A stretch of 64,000 nt of DNA. Origin: Allacma fusca (lineage: Eukaryota; Arthropoda; Collembola; Symphypleona; Sminthuridae). The notes under the pieces are model-generated. The model saw nothing but the letters and a program-made list of their open reading frames with translations, had not been told where the DNA came from and did not search any database. The position numbers were made by a program, and so were the translations under genes. This document shows positions 24,453 through 37,118 of this stretch, piece by piece (the stretch's first letter is position 1; each line of letters starts with the position of its first letter). Where the stretch lies: NCBI GenBank assembly GCA_947179485.1, contig OX359246.1, positions 20,522,001-20,586,000 on the forward strand. The letters are read 5' to 3'.

Positions 24453-25025
24453 CACACATGTCCTGAAGGCTTCATTGAAACCGGAATATCAATTTTCCCG
24501 AGAATTGAGAAGGTAGGCGGGAAGGCTGAAGAATGCCTTCCTATCAGTAACAGAAAACTGAAGGCGAAGGAAGGAAGTATGTAAAGTAGCTCTCTGCTAC
24601 TTCCAATTAGAAGACTTCGCGCATGCAATGAGCTACAATAGTGATACAACAAGGAGAGTGTACTAAAAACACTACAAATGCACAAATGAGCAGTTATATG
24701 CACAATGAGACTTACTTCATTGTTTCTGATTTTAATAAACGAACTCAATTGAGTAAATTGTATCGCTGATTTTCAGGTGTTTTACCTGCAAAAGGGTTGT
24801 TTAAGTGCATTGCTATGGTATTTCGTGTTATGAAGGCTGAATAGGAAGGAAAGCTGATTTTTTTTAAGGCTGAAGGCTGGAGGCATTAAATAAATAAGTA
24901 AAATAGGGCTGAAGGAAGGCAAAATATTTTGAAGGCTTCCTTTAATAGAAGGATGAAGGAATGCGTTTTTTCAAAAAATTGCCTTCGAAGGTTTGGAGAA
25001 AGGCAATTTCATTTGGACACCTCTA
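24453..25025. mobile_element. Candidate hAT-like element with GAAGGC arms
   Basis: The 8-bp repeat GTACGAAC occurs at 24445-24452 and 25026-25033. The right end, inverted, reads TAGAGGTGTCC, a hAT-style terminus; the left end CACACATGTCC pairs with it only partly. Subterminal DNA is rich in GAAGGC motifs. Without a comparison sequence the left end is uncertain. Confidence 0.5.
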
Positions 25026-25659
25026 GTACGAACGACTGAATTCCACCCTGGTTTCCTAGTTTGATTTTTATCTACACGAGGGATACTAAAGTACTGAAGT
25101 AATTGTGACTTGACTAGCTTTTACATGACGTCATGCAAGCCAAGTCTAACCAAGTCCTTTATTTTCGCAAGTAGTCTATTCTAGTCAAGTTTTATAATAT
25201 TAACACCATGCGTAGTCAATTCTTTTTATTCTCAAGTCTATTCTTTTAAGTGAATTTTGCTTCCTAGTCAGGTTAAGTCTATACTTTTCTAGTGAAGTCT
25301 GACTAGACTAGGGCAGCAGTACTCTGACCTCAGAAATTATCAAATCACCACTTCGAATTTCCCAGTTTTCCAAAAATTATGGGAAACTTTTCAACAAACG
25401 GAATCCTGGAGCGATCTTGGTTTTGATCTTGTCGACACAAAGGTTTCAATACCATTTTGAGTTTTTCTATATTTTGAAAAAAAATTTAAATGTAATTTAC
25501 GCTTCACATTTCCCTGAACATGTACTTGTGCAAACCGGGTGTGGAAAAAGTTCCCGATCCAGCGATTCGGGATCGTTGACAAAATAGACCAAAGTAGTTG
25601 GGCAACATTGATCGGCGGGATAGTTGGCCATTTTGAAAAACACTGGCCGGTTATTTGAC

Positions 25660-25945
25660 CAAACATTTTTTTCGCTACCCAGGTAGTTGGCCAAACATTT
25701 TTGGTTACCCACGTAGTTGGCCAAAAATGTTCGGCAGTTGGGCAAAAACATTTCACGCTACCCAGGTAGTTGGCCAAAAATTTATGACAGTTGGGAAAAC
25801 ATTTTCGCTACCCAGGTAGTTGACCAAGAATTTTTCGCAGTTGGGCAAAAAAATTTCACGCTACCCATGTAGCTGGCCAAAAATTGTTGGCAGTTGGGCA
25901 AAACATTTTCACGCCACCCATGTAGTTGGCCAAAAAGTTTTGGTA
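25660..25945. repeat. Minisatellite, about 53-bp unit
   Basis: The phrase ACCCAGGTAGTTGGCC and variants recur with spacing of about 30, 53, 50, 53 and 54 bp (starts near 25677, 25707, 25760, 25810, 25863, 25917), alternating with CAGTTGGGCAAAACATTTTC. All three minus-strand frames give repetitive peptides, so this is a DNA repeat. It is flanked on both sides by the motif of the 21240-21820 array. Confidence 0.85.
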
Positions 25946-26090
25946 GTTCAGGTGCAAACCACTTCGACTTTTCCATACTTCGAAAAAATAAACATAAAAA
26001 CAGGGATTGGGTTTTAAACTTCACTTCAACATTTCAACTTGTGACTTGCGTGTATCTATGCAAACCAGTTCAAATATTTTAGTTTCTGAG

Positions 26091-26713
26091 AACTTCGGAA
26101 AAATTTCGCTCATAAAAACAAATTGCGCCAAACTGCGGAATTAATTTTCATTTATACTCATGTGAAACGCGTTGGACGCCTATCGCTTCGCTCATTGAGC
26201 AGTCGTTCAACCGATTGCAATTTACGATTTTTAATAATTAAACATTATACACATAATTACATTCACTTGAAATCAAATACAAACTGTTCCATATTTCTGT
26301 GTTCGATTTCATTACAACTTTTTGAAAATTCCATGTGATTAATTCGTTTTGAAATTTGCAATAACAAATTGCAAACAACAATTAGTTGTAGTGGCAGAAG
26401 TGTTCTCTCACTTTAGCAGTAGATACTTGGACTAATTATGAATTACATGTGTAATTTTATAAATATTACGAAGATGCAGTAAACATGGCAATAATATTAA
26501 CAATTGGAAATTGAATGGTCACATGGCGAGAACCCGATTTAATAGCAATGGTTTCGACAATAATATTATCGTTAGGAATTTTGCCTATATTTCCGAGATT
26601 TTAATCCCGCCGTATCCCTATTGCCAACACTGGTGTGTACAATTACTATTCTATGTGCTGGACGTATACAACTATTTGGACTGCACTATATACACATATA
26701 TATGCTTGATAAC
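26091..26713. other. 3' flank of receptor D
   Basis: No gene was seen. Positions about 26460-26700 are the conserved 3' flank of the receptor family (TCACATGGCGAGAACCCG, then a CCAAATAG-type motif on the minus strand), also found at 13300-13440 and 58140-58320. Confidence 0.55.
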
Positions 26714-28113
26714 CTACCCTAGCAATAAAATCAAATAATTAATGCTTTCGTCCAGCATCCCGACTGGGGTTTCCAAGTTGATCTTTCCGGTTCCAGCTTT
26801 GACCGCGAACCGACTCACAGCTTGAATTTCCATTAAATTTGCAAGCGATGCAATTGTTTTACCCCTAAGCAAATCCGTCAGGGCTTTCCTTGTCAAAGAT
26901 TCCATCGTATCAACCGATTTTTCTAAAACTGTCGCAAGTTGCCCAAATACCCCCATGATGACCCCAAATATCATAAATACCAAAATTACTGGGAATAGGG
27001 AGTATAGGAGCGGATGCAATACTCCATGCAGTTTAAATGCAATGTATGACACAGCAACAGTAATAGCTACTGTAAATACCCCAGTTCCAGGAACTATTAC
27101 ATCCCCACATGCTTCATTCATTATAGTGTTAAAAATCTGCACATATTTTAACCGTTTGATTCTGTTTCTAGTATTTTCCGTTTTAATAAGCTCGTCCACT
27201 TGAAGGGATGTTTCCTCAGTTCTGAAACTACACAAAACAGTGAGCATTGATATTAAACTTGATTTTTACGTATTTCAATTGAGTTTATAGTGCATATACT
27301 ATCGCAACAATAAGATAAGCCCTGAATATAAAAGCGTTGACACTGTAAGGTCTCATCAAGTTGCTCACATTACCCCAAGTTTGATTTTCGTCGACGTTTC
27401 TCTTGTTCAACAGCAACATACCTGTTAACATCCGTCAGCCAAATATTCAAGGAGATGAGTCCAATCAGGCACGGTTGACACGCTGTAAAAAGCATAAGTA
27501 GGTGAATCCAAGTTACAAGAGTTTCAAGAAGAGCTATGACACACAGCAAGACTGATCCATATGGTCGAAACCACCATCCTAAAGTCGAGGAGGCATACAT
27601 CGCTCCATAAGGATTGACAAGGAAGAGCACCAGCCCCAAAAGTGGCAGAAATGGTGTTAGCAGTCCGGAGTTAATAAACACAAACCAGCTCAAAGGATGC
27701 GAGTACCAGGATTTGCTGAAATACTTGCTAAGTCTGTCCGCTTCGTTCAAAATGACAAGGAATTCTTGCAGATGCTGAGCAGCGCCAACACACATAATGG
27801 AAGATACGGAGTAAACAACCAGAAAAAATAAATGAATGCAAGATTGTTCATCAATGCCGGAGAGAGTCACGTATCTTAAGAAAGAAATGACCTGGTAAGT
27901 TGTGTGTAGGAGGATAAACATGGAGATGAAGTAAAATTGAAATGTACGACTTCTATTCAAAATATGGAACTGGATTGAATGAGGGGATTTCTGCTGGAAT
28001 GGAACACATCGAAATAAATATCCTAAACGAAACATCATAGCTGCAAAACGAATTGTCAACTTTGACAAACGGGCAGTAGTGATTTTAAATGAGTTTGGAA
28101 AATTTTTGGCCAT
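26714..28113 (-). CDS. Seven-helix gustatory-receptor-like protein D, two exons, intact
   Basis: Exon 1 is 28113-27422 (692 bp, GTATGT donor). Exon 2 is 27227-26714 (514 bp, TTTTGTGTAG acceptor). The intron is 194 bp, phase 2, with the split codon giving Ser. The product is 401 residues. Hydrophobic helices lie at about 57-79, 92-114, 142-167, 187-210, 275-297, 304-327 and a short one ending at 401 (NYLILLLG). A Trp-Tyr-Ser-His-Pro loop precedes helix 3. This fits a seven-helix chemoreceptor of gustatory type, probably acting as a ligand-gated channel in sensory membranes if the family call is right. The family is an inference; gene structure and openness are seen directly. Confidence 0.82.
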
Positions 28114-28160
28114 TTCGGCAGTATTTTATGTATTGCTTTGCTCCGTGTGAACGATGTCAG
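28114..28160 (-). promoter_or_regulatory. Conserved receptor leader (example at gene D)
   Basis: Immediately upstream of the ATG on the minus strand, receptors B, C, D, F and G share CATCGTTC (or a near variant), a short variable part, AGCAAAGCAATACATAAA and ATACTACAGAA. Diverged versions precede A2 and E. The block is better conserved than most of the surrounding DNA. It probably holds the transcription start or 5' untranslated region. No TATA box was obvious. Confidence 0.55.
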
Positions 28161-28691
28161 CTATTGTAGCAAGTGAAAAATAATGGGAAAAACAAGCATC
28201 ATTTCCACTCTTAAGTTTCGGATAGGAGACTAATTTACCTTTCTTATTGTGCCACGAAACTTTGACGTTCTTTGGGAATGACATTGCAGAACATGCATTA
28301 GTGGGAGCCTACACGAGACAATAACACGTGGAGGACTTAATGGCTTCGTGACTTAAAAATCCTTAAATAAACCTTTTGAAATGTCTGCTGGGAGTATTTG
28401 CTATAAATAAATTATTATACTATAAGGACTGTTTAAATTCTTACCCACGCTCATTTATAGTCACCTGTTTACCAGTTTTCATGCTTTTAGACAGAACCAT
28501 CTTTGTCAATTGTTTTAAATGCATCCAATGTAATGCGGTAGTTTAATCGATATGTAAATGAGTAATGTTGTAAATGTTGAAGTTAACATAATGCACATTA
28601 GCACTTCCGTGTGCAGGGTTTTTAATGTCACGTGTCAATAACATCAAAGACGTCTACCATATATTTTATGTACTGCCCAGGCGTCTCTCAC

Positions 28692-29087
28692 TAAAGGCGT
28701 GGCCCGCAGGCCGTTCCCAAACCCAACCCGATTGTTACCCGCAAACACGTAACCCAAACCCGCCCGACCCGAAATTCAACCTATGTAACATCGGCCCGCC
28801 CCGTCCAGGCCGAAATTTTTTAGGCCCGCGCCAGACCGCAGCCCGCCGGGTTTCAGTTGACACGGCCCGACCCAGCTTGCGGGTCCCGCGGGGGCCCGCA
28901 AGTGTTTACCGACACGCTATCTGATGCACTTCTCGGTCGGTCTGCAGTACTTTTAATTCGATTCCTGAATCACCCTCCTGTCTAAAAAGGGGGTATACTG
29001 TAGAAATTGAAAACTAAATATTTTCCAAACCTTTTAAATAATAAAATTGCAGCTGGTTTCATTTTTAATTCATGTCATATTATGTTT

Positions 29088-29130
<43 letters not shown>

Positions 29131-29598
29131 CATTTTCATCGTTAACTAATTGTAAGAATACTGTGATCAGAAAATCTACATGCTTTTGAGTTCAGAACAG
29201 CAACATGAAAACGTTACAAGTCACATCCACAGCACGATAAGCGCGAAACACGATGAAGCAGAAACAGTAACAGCAAACAGTTACAAAGGCACAAACATGT
29301 GAGCTCAAATGGACGCAAACCATATAATTCTACTGGGAAAATCCGAAATCTGGAAATTTAAACGTTTTGCGGGTTGCTTGCGGGCCCAACGTATATTTAA
29401 GTCTAGCCCGAACCCGCCCGCAACCCGCATTATGTGCATAAAGTACAACCCGACCCAGCCCGTTGAAATACTGTAAAAACCCAGCCCGATCCGTAACTTG
29501 CAACACGACAAAGCACTAAATCCAAACCCGCCCATAACCCGCACGGGCGGGTCGGGCCTAAGCCCGACCCGAATTTTTACCCGCGGGCCACGCCTTTA
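28692..29598. mobile_element. hAT-like non-autonomous element with CCCGACCC arms
   Basis: TAAAGGCGTGGCCCGC on the left is the exact inverse of the right end. CTCTCAC flanks both sides (28685-28691 and 29599-29605). Both arms are built from CCCGACCC/CCCGCA motifs and are strikingly GC-rich against the AT-rich middle, which holds a TA microsatellite (29091-29127). The frame at 28625-28924 is a by-product of the arm. Paralogous intergenic DNA at 15030 and 39797 lacks the insert. Confidence 0.8.
29091..29127. repeat. (TA)n microsatellite
   Basis: An uninterrupted TA run of about 18 units lies in the middle of the hAT-like element. Confidence 0.95.
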
Positions 29599-29605
29599 CT
29601 CTCAC

Positions 29606-30051
29606 AACCTGGGTTTTTAGGGGCGAAGTGAACGAGGTTCCCCATTGCTATTGTTTTGAAGAATGTCTCCTTGTCCGTCATCACAATAACTGCTGAACCC
29701 ATGTCGCAACACAATTCAAACTTTTTACAGTGGCACGTTACAAAATGCGTTTGATCTCTGTTGATTTGGGAGAAGATTGTACCATCCGTGTGACCCCAGG
29801 AAACTAAAATAGCTCACACTTAATTAAGCTTAAATACTAATATTATGTCTCTATAATATTGTGTCTCTTGTTGTGCCTTCTTTTAAGTTACAAATAAATA
29901 TACAAAGCAGAATAAATATTTCTGTTATTTTCAGGTTTCATTTTTCCGTTTGGAGGGGTAAGAAAATGAGATCTGGAATCAGGAATTAGGACTGAAGAAT
30001 ACTGGTTAAATACCTATAAATGATTATCTGGAGAGAAATATGAAATGCGCT
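29606..30051. other. Intergenic stretch, no gene
   Basis: The stretch continues the shared repeat seen upstream of other receptors (compare 15040-15280), then AT-rich DNA up to the edge of the perfect duplication. Confidence 0.5.
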
Positions 30052-33000
30052 ACTTATTTATTTTTTTGTGACAGAATTTAAGCACTTAATAATATTTTAA
30101 CCTAGGTGAAATGGAGACTGTAAATTGCGTTGCCTAAACGACGATATTTGACGTAAACCAGACGACCTCTTTTAAAGTAATATTTTCGTACGTATCTGAC
30201 GTTCAACTGTCGTTGTCAAAGCGGACATATTGTATTCAGCTGGACGTCACAACTGGACGTTGTTGGGACTGTCAGGCTAAGCTGTTCTTATAATTGCTAA
30301 TTACTACTAACTTATATTGTATGTTTAATTTAGGGCTAATTTTATAAGCCCAGAGGAGAAGCTCTCGAAAATGGCAATGCTATGATTTATGGAATAAGTG
30401 AGAGGCCAAGATTTGTCTCCTTTCAAGTCTAAAGTAATACTCTCTTTATTAACATTAGTAATGGTCTCAGGAGGACCATGATGAGGTGTGTTGGCCAGTG
30501 CCAACTCACAATACATTTAGCCCTGAACCTGAGAGCCCTAATTGTAAGATTAGGTTAATATAGATTATAGATTAGATTATATAAATGTAGAGTAGTGAGA
30601 CCTTAGTCTCACAGGACCATTTGACGTCAATTTTTAACGTACTAATAATAACGGTGCACTGACCAAAATTTCTACTCGGGATAGAAGTAAATTTGAGCAT
30701 CAGAAGGGAAATTTGTCCAAAACTACGGGTTTGGAAGATACTATTTACACAGTTGCTTTTTAAATTCCGAATTTTTATAATGGCTTGTAAAATTAGAAAA
30801 CAGCCCCAAGATGATTTTTATGTTTTACATTTTCATTAAGAACATACTGCTGTGGCTGTAAAATCCGTTAAAACTTGGAGCTTTTTTTTGTCAACTTTCA
30901 AAATTGCACTTCAGCATTTTATTAAGTAAGTTTAGTAAAATATTGTATTCCTAGGAGACATTTCGAGTTTTGAAGTTCACAAACAATGGCGATTTTAATC
31001 TTTTAACAACTACTTAATCTTTGTATGTTGCATCTTTACATGAATATGTTTGCTCCTGAAGTCGAAATAATTAGAGACACTGTGTGCAAACGAATTCTTA
31101 CGGCAATATAAATAAAGTATAATTATTATTATTTTTTCATGAAGTTGTCTGTATCTACTTGCAACATATTTGTGATTTAGTATGCAAACTTAGCAGGCAG
31201 CTAAAGCAGCATATCGAAAAAAAAATTAGAGTGAATATGCCGAAAACGCAATGAAATGAAAACGTCAAAATGAGCATTTTCAATTGTGTATACGTATTTG
31301 TAATAAAAAGTTGTAAATTTACTCATCCTTCAAATGTATGAGTTAAGATTGGGATTGGTTTTATTTTTTAATTTATTATGCCTAGATGTGCATTTGTCAT
31401 ACAAGATTTATTATAGATTACATAATTCCATGTTTGCATTATTTACCAGGTTTTAACATATACTGACAATCGCAATAGTGGTACTGATTTCGAAATTAAA
31501 AAGAATTTTTTTTACTGTTCTCAGAGGCTAGTTCTTTTTTTATTGCAAGTGTATATAATATTGTGCTCTAGGAGTTACAAAAGCTTATAATGGATATTCT
31601 TGTTTTATGTTTGGACATACATCAGTATACATATTTACATGTTTAAAGAAACGTGTAAGTAATCTGTATAGGACGTTCATGTTTATAGGATACGTTCATG
31701 TAAATTGATTTAATACCAGCTTTCATGTTTATTGTGTAGGTACAATTACTTCACATGATTATTAATGTTCATTTGCATAAATTGAATGCTACTTAAATCT
31801 GACTTGATCGATGCATCTCTTAAAAAGCAACTTGAGAATAACCCTTTGACTGTCAGAACCACAGGCTTTTGTAAGCAGTTTTGGTCAATAAGAATTACTT
31901 TATGTTCACAAAAATTTTCAAGGAGTATGGCGCATGGCAAAATTCATTTACAGGTGTACACCGTACAGATATGTATATCAATATGTAATATTTGTTTTGC
32001 ACGAGGAACATTTTCCTAAGAAGAGTAAAACCTTTTAGCAAATCTTTCAAAATTCTTTTTCAATGAATTTATTGAATGTGTTTACTTGAGTTTCCTTATT
32101 GACACTGGCCCATGGAATGATCCAATGGGTTTTTGGCACTGGACCCTTTATACTTATACAACTCATGCAAAAATCAACAACACATGATTGGTGATAAGAG
32201 TACAACAGTTGCATTAATCCGTAGTTTTCCAGAAACGGTTCTGAAAACTTGGATAGCTCAAACTAAACTTTTAGGGATTACAGTTTGCAACAGAAAACCA
32301 GAATAACAATAATGTAAGACTACACGTAGGCAGGTTATGATTCACCCACATTTTTAATTTGAATTTACTTATTGAAATGCTTGGTTCTTGCAAATTTTGT
32401 TATTAATTCATGAAGTTCTTTAGTGCAGGTAAATATCGCTAATTTTTGTATATCGGGAATATCGGCCTCGGGAAAATTATCTTTGGCGTATATCATCGAT
32501 ATATCGGGTCTCGCCGATATTAAAAACATAATAATCGGTCATGAAATGTATAGAATGAAGTGGCACTATAGTTTTACCTTTAGGATTTTTTGATTATTAA
32601 TCACATATAAAACCGGTTTACAGATATTGAATTTCTATTTCAGTTCATCTTGCCTTCTTAAAAAGTTGTCCCAGAACTTCGCTGGTCGTCCACAATTTTC
32701 TATACATTTACAGTTTACAGCAGTTAATGTCTTCACACGTATTTTACATTATTCTCGAAATTGGTATTTGACAGTCTAAAAATTATTTCCCTCTTTAGAC
32801 TCATTTTAACAAAAACATACTGATAACTAAATGCTATAGACATTGTAACGGCGCGGCCACAGGGTGAGATGAGACTGCAGGGTGAGACGGCGGTCTATCA
32901 ACAGGGTGAAATAATGTTACAGGGTGAGATGAGACCGCAGGGTGAGATGGCGGCCTATCAACAGGGTGAGATGCGAGCTAAGCCAGGAGAGAGAGAACGG

Positions 33001-34180
33001 AGAGAAAATCGAGTGCAGAGGAGAGGAGTTCGAGAGAAGCAGCGAGCAACGTTAAGCGTACGAGGTGAGACCCAGAGGAGAGTTCTGCTTGTCTGCGGAG
33101 CGGCTCGCCTCTGCTGCTCACACATCCGCTATGGTGATACATTGGTGTACGTTGTTGATTATAATTTAATAGTATACTGTGACTTGATTGGTAGAATGTA
33201 TGATTTGTAATGTAATGTTAGTGTTATTCTATAAAAAAAGCGATTGAGGAATGGAAGGAGGAGGATTCGATTTTCTGGTGTGAGGGAAGAACGACGTGTG
33301 TGACTGTAATAAAGAATCAGTTTTCATTTTCTCTATATTTTACCTACAAAAACCCTTTTATTTTCCCTTACACTGGGTAGCAAAGGCTACCACTCATAAA
33401 AGGGTAGTCGAGTGTGGGTGAGATTAGCGAATAAATATTAAACGTGCGCTGGTAGCGGCGCTGGTCCTTCAAAATTAGACGTCTCACTCCGGGGTGAGAC
33501 TTTAGTGATCCGAACTTTATTTTACAGCAATCTGAGGCTGGAACAGACATATTTCTAAGCCACTTAACACCTTACAAGAGGGCAACAGAAAGTTTAGTAT
33601 TGCTAATATTGAATATGAGTAAAAATTTGATATGACTGGACGTATGCATATACATCTGTTCGGATATTACTACATATGTATGTACATATGTATGTACATA
33701 TGTATGTGCTTGATAACTTACCCAAGCAATAAAATCAAATAATTAATGCTTCCGTCCATCATCCCGACTGGGGTTTCAAAGTTAATCTTTCCGGTACCAG
33801 CTTTGACTCCGAACCGACTCAGAGCTTGAATTACCTTAAGACGTGCAAGTGACGCAACAGTTTTAACAGGAAGTGAATCAGCCAAGGCTTCCCTTGTCAG
33901 AGCTTCCTTAATATCAACTGATTTTTCCAAAACTACCGCAAGTTGCCCAAATATTCCCAGGATGACCCCAAATATCATAAATATCAAAATCACTGGGAAC
34001 AGGGGGTATAGGAGTGGGTGCAGTACTCCATGAAGTTTAAATGTAACGTATGATACAGCAACAGTGAGAGCTACTGTCAAAACCCCACATCCAGGAATGA
34101 TGACATCAGCCCATACTTCATTCATTAGAGTGTTATAAATTTGCGCATATTTTAGCCGTTTGATCCTGTTTCCAGTTTTT
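30052..34180. repeat. Right copy of the perfect 4129-bp duplication
   Basis: This is the partner of positions 1-4129. Here the receptor exon 2 continues normally past 34180 into its acceptor, intron and (interrupted) exon 1. This copy therefore has the ancestral arrangement and the left copy is the truncated derivative. The sequence left of 30052 has no counterpart in the window. Confidence 0.95.
32844..33545 (+). mobile_element. Probable solo LTR (second copy)
   Basis: This is identical to 2793-3494, including the flanking GACAT repeats, because it lies inside the perfect duplication. It is one insertion that was later duplicated, not a second insertion event. Confidence 0.6.
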
Positions 34181-34941
34181 TCCGGTTGAATAAGCTCGCC
34201 CACTTGAAGGGATGTTTCCTCAGTTTTGTATCTACACAAAATAGTGAACATTGGTTTTTATTTCCCTGTAACAAATCCTTCAAAATTCTCTTCAAATATC
34301 CTTCACAATCTTTAAGGTTTCAAGTGTACATATATTATAGAAATAGAATAAGTTAAGCTCTATCTATAAAAGCGTTGACTCCCTCATCATCAAGTTACGC
34401 TCATTAATACGAGTTTGATTTTTGTCGACGTTTATCTTGTTCAACAATAACTTACCTGTTAACCCCATACTTCCTAAGGTGTGGACAGCGTGGCCAAAAA
34501 TTGCAATTTTGGCAAACATTTTTTTATTTGAACAAAAGTATGAAACCTACAATTTCAGAAAATTAGCTAATCGTTCCCTATTATACTGGCAATTACCACA
34601 CCAAATTTCAAGTGTCCAGGTCAATCCAATTAACCTACAAAAAATTAAAAGTCCACCAACTTCGGAAATTTTCCGCCATTTACCATACAAACACATACGC
34701 CTATACTAATACATGGGGGCCCGACACATATTTTAGTGGAATTATAATATTCATTTCAACGTTCACCGAGGCCTATATCAGCTTGAAAACTACAAATATG
34801 ATGCAGGGGTCATAACCTATTTCTGTACTTAACCTGGGCAGGTCACTTAGGTCAAGTTAATTTTTGTTGTTCCAATAAATGTTTTAGCATTTATAGAAAA
34901 TTGGGGGGCCATGGACAGGTCCAAATTAGATTCTAGGTTAG

Positions 34942-35229
34942 AATCAAGTTTAGACTCAAGTTTAGACTCAAGTTTAGATCCAAGTTTAGACTCAAGTTTA
35001 GATCCAAGTTTAGACTCAAGTTTAGATCCAAGTTTAGACTCATGTTTAGACTCAAGTTTAGATCCAAGTTTAGACTCAAGTTTAGACTCATGTTTAGACT
35101 CAAGTTTAGACTCAAGTTTAGACTCAAGTTTAGACTCAAGTTTAGATTAAAGTTTAGACTCAAGTTTAGACTCACGTTTAGACTCACGTTTAGACTCAAG
35201 TTTAGACTCAAGTTTAGACTCAAGTTTAG
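34942..35229. repeat. 12-bp minisatellite (AGTTTAGACTCA)
   Basis: About two dozen units of AGTTTAGACTCA, with variants such as AGTTTAGATCCA, run in tandem inside the TTAA element. The unit is a multiple of three, so several frames stay open as repetitive peptides (such as Leu-Asp-Ser-Ser). These are not genes. Confidence 0.95.
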
Positions 35230-35528
35230 TTTGCGTATTTGTGTAGTTGAAAAACTGCAGCATTGGCGTGGCAAGCCAGTGGCAAGAAATGGTAACAGCC
35301 GATTTTTATTGGTCAGTGGGTTTATTTGGATAGCACTAATTATGACCATTTTATACCAACCTACCAGAGCTGTTATGTTATTTTAAATACATGTTTGTTC
35401 AAATACGCATTTAAAATACATTTTTGTATTTTTGTCGCTAAGTTTATTTCGTATTTTGGTCGCTAAGTATATTTTGTATTACGTAAAGGAAGCAATGTAT
35501 TTAGTAGTTTTTATTTTCTACGTTTGAA

Positions 35529-35658
35529 GTATGTATTTAGTATTTTATAGTCAGTATTTTCGGCGCCTAAAGGATGTATTTAGTATTTTATAGTTTGTAT
35601 TTTCGGCGCCTAAAGGATGTATTTAGTATTTTGTAGTTTGTATTTTCGACGCCTGAAG
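35529..35658. repeat. 43-bp tandem repeat, three units
   Basis: Three near-identical units contain GTATTTTCGGCGCCTAAAGG followed by ATGTATTTAGTATTTTATAG. They lie within the TTAA element. Confidence 0.8.
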
Positions 35659-35841
35659 AATGTATTTATGAAGGCAAGAGGTACAGGCCGGTTAGAACCG
35701 GATTTGACCTAATAATGGCCAGACCATTTCTTGTTATTTGCCAACCTTGATTACCGTACGTGCAAGCAACGCCGGTCATTACCCAGGTATAATCCGAAAA
35801 CCTCAATTTTTCGGATATAAAAAATCGACGATAGCTGGAAC

Positions 35842-37014
35842 TAGGTTATGTCGATTTGAAAATGCCCGGCATTTTGGACAAATTGTCCGCCCAAAATGCC
35901 GGGGCAATTTGGGCATTTTCATTTCAGGGCGAGGGCGGCATATTAGCTCATGTTGGGCAAAGGCATTTTGGGCATTTTCATCGAGGACAAATTGGGCATT
36001 TCGGGCAGAATCGGGTAATATAATAGCACAATCTATATAATTTGACAATGGATTTGAAAATTTCTTTGTAATTTTGGAGAAAAAGCGTTCAAAATTACCT
36101 TAAAAATTGTATTAGATTTATGTCATTATGTTGACGAAGTTAATTCAACCGGTGACGAAATACGTTTTGATACCATAGGTCATATTGAACATTGCAATTT
36201 TTGAAACACCTGTACACGATACGGCTATAAATTAAATTATTCTAGGAACTATTTTTCCAAACTGCAGACGATGTAAAATGAACTCCCATCATCATGGAAT
36301 ATTCACATACCCCTATACATGTATGTCTACTGCGATCAGAAATGTCTTTTCGGCTAAAATTTGAACCCATACGGGAATTATTTTATACACCATAAAACTA
36401 CAAACAACAATATTTGGGGGACCTGTACGGAGGATATTTATTTGTTTTTACTCGAGCCATTTTTGGCTGATCGTTGCAAACTGCAGACAATAGTGATGTA
36501 GAATAAACTGAGTATAAAATTCAGCTTCATCACCTATTAAAATTTTGACTGATCCCTTACCATCAGATTTTTACTTTAGTAGTACTTAATAGTATTTCTG
36601 CCCGCCAGTCAGTGACGCATGTGTAAATTTATTTCATATTATTGTTTACATAGAAATTTATTTTCATAGGAGTGGTAAATGATATCACCTTACGTCAATG
36701 AAATTAAATTGATTTGGCTGTTTTTGCCATTATAATATATTACGAACAAGCGAATATCCAGATATTGACATTTGTAACGCTTTCTTGGCTGCACTTTGAT
36801 GCATTTGGATTTATATTCTGAATATATGCTAGTAATCCAATTTTGGTGCCGTGAAAATGCCCAAAATGCCCAACTTGCCCTGCCCAAAATGCCCAAAATC
36901 AGGGCATTTTCAAAAGCTACCCACTTACCCGATTTTGAGCATGTGGGCAGGCATTATAGGCATTTTCAGCTGGGCGGGCAAATACTGCAGGGCATTTTCA
37001 ATCGACATACCCTA
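35842..37014. mobile_element. hAT-like element with GCCCAAAATG arms, nested
   Basis: The ends TAGGTTATGTCGATTTGAAA and, inverted, TAGGGTATGTCGATTGAAAA are flanked by GCTGGAAC (35834-35841) and GCTGCAAC (37015-37022). Both arms contain many GCCCAAAATGCCC motifs in opposite orientations. It sits inside the TTAA element and is therefore younger. No transposase frame is present. Confidence 0.75.
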
Positions 37015-37118
37015 GCTGCAACTCATGATATACCATTCTAGATAGACAAGTAAAATTTAACGAGGATTCGACCAGAGTTTTCGAGAAACAGGAGGTAATG
37101 CGATTCCCTGGTATAGGG

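Noticed and set aside
25660..25945. CRISPR-like array
   Set aside because: Units vary, there are no distinct spacers and the genome is eukaryotic; it is a minisatellite.
25391..26024. Frames encoding repeated Trp-Pro-Thr-Thr-Trp-type peptides
   Set aside because: They are translations of the 53-bp minisatellite; all frames are repetitive.
28625..28924. 99-codon Pro/Arg-rich plus-strand frame
   Set aside because: It is a by-product of the CCCGACCC arm of a hAT-like element.
34911..35386. Repetitive open frames on both strands
   Set aside because: They are produced by a 12-bp minisatellite whose unit length keeps several frames open.
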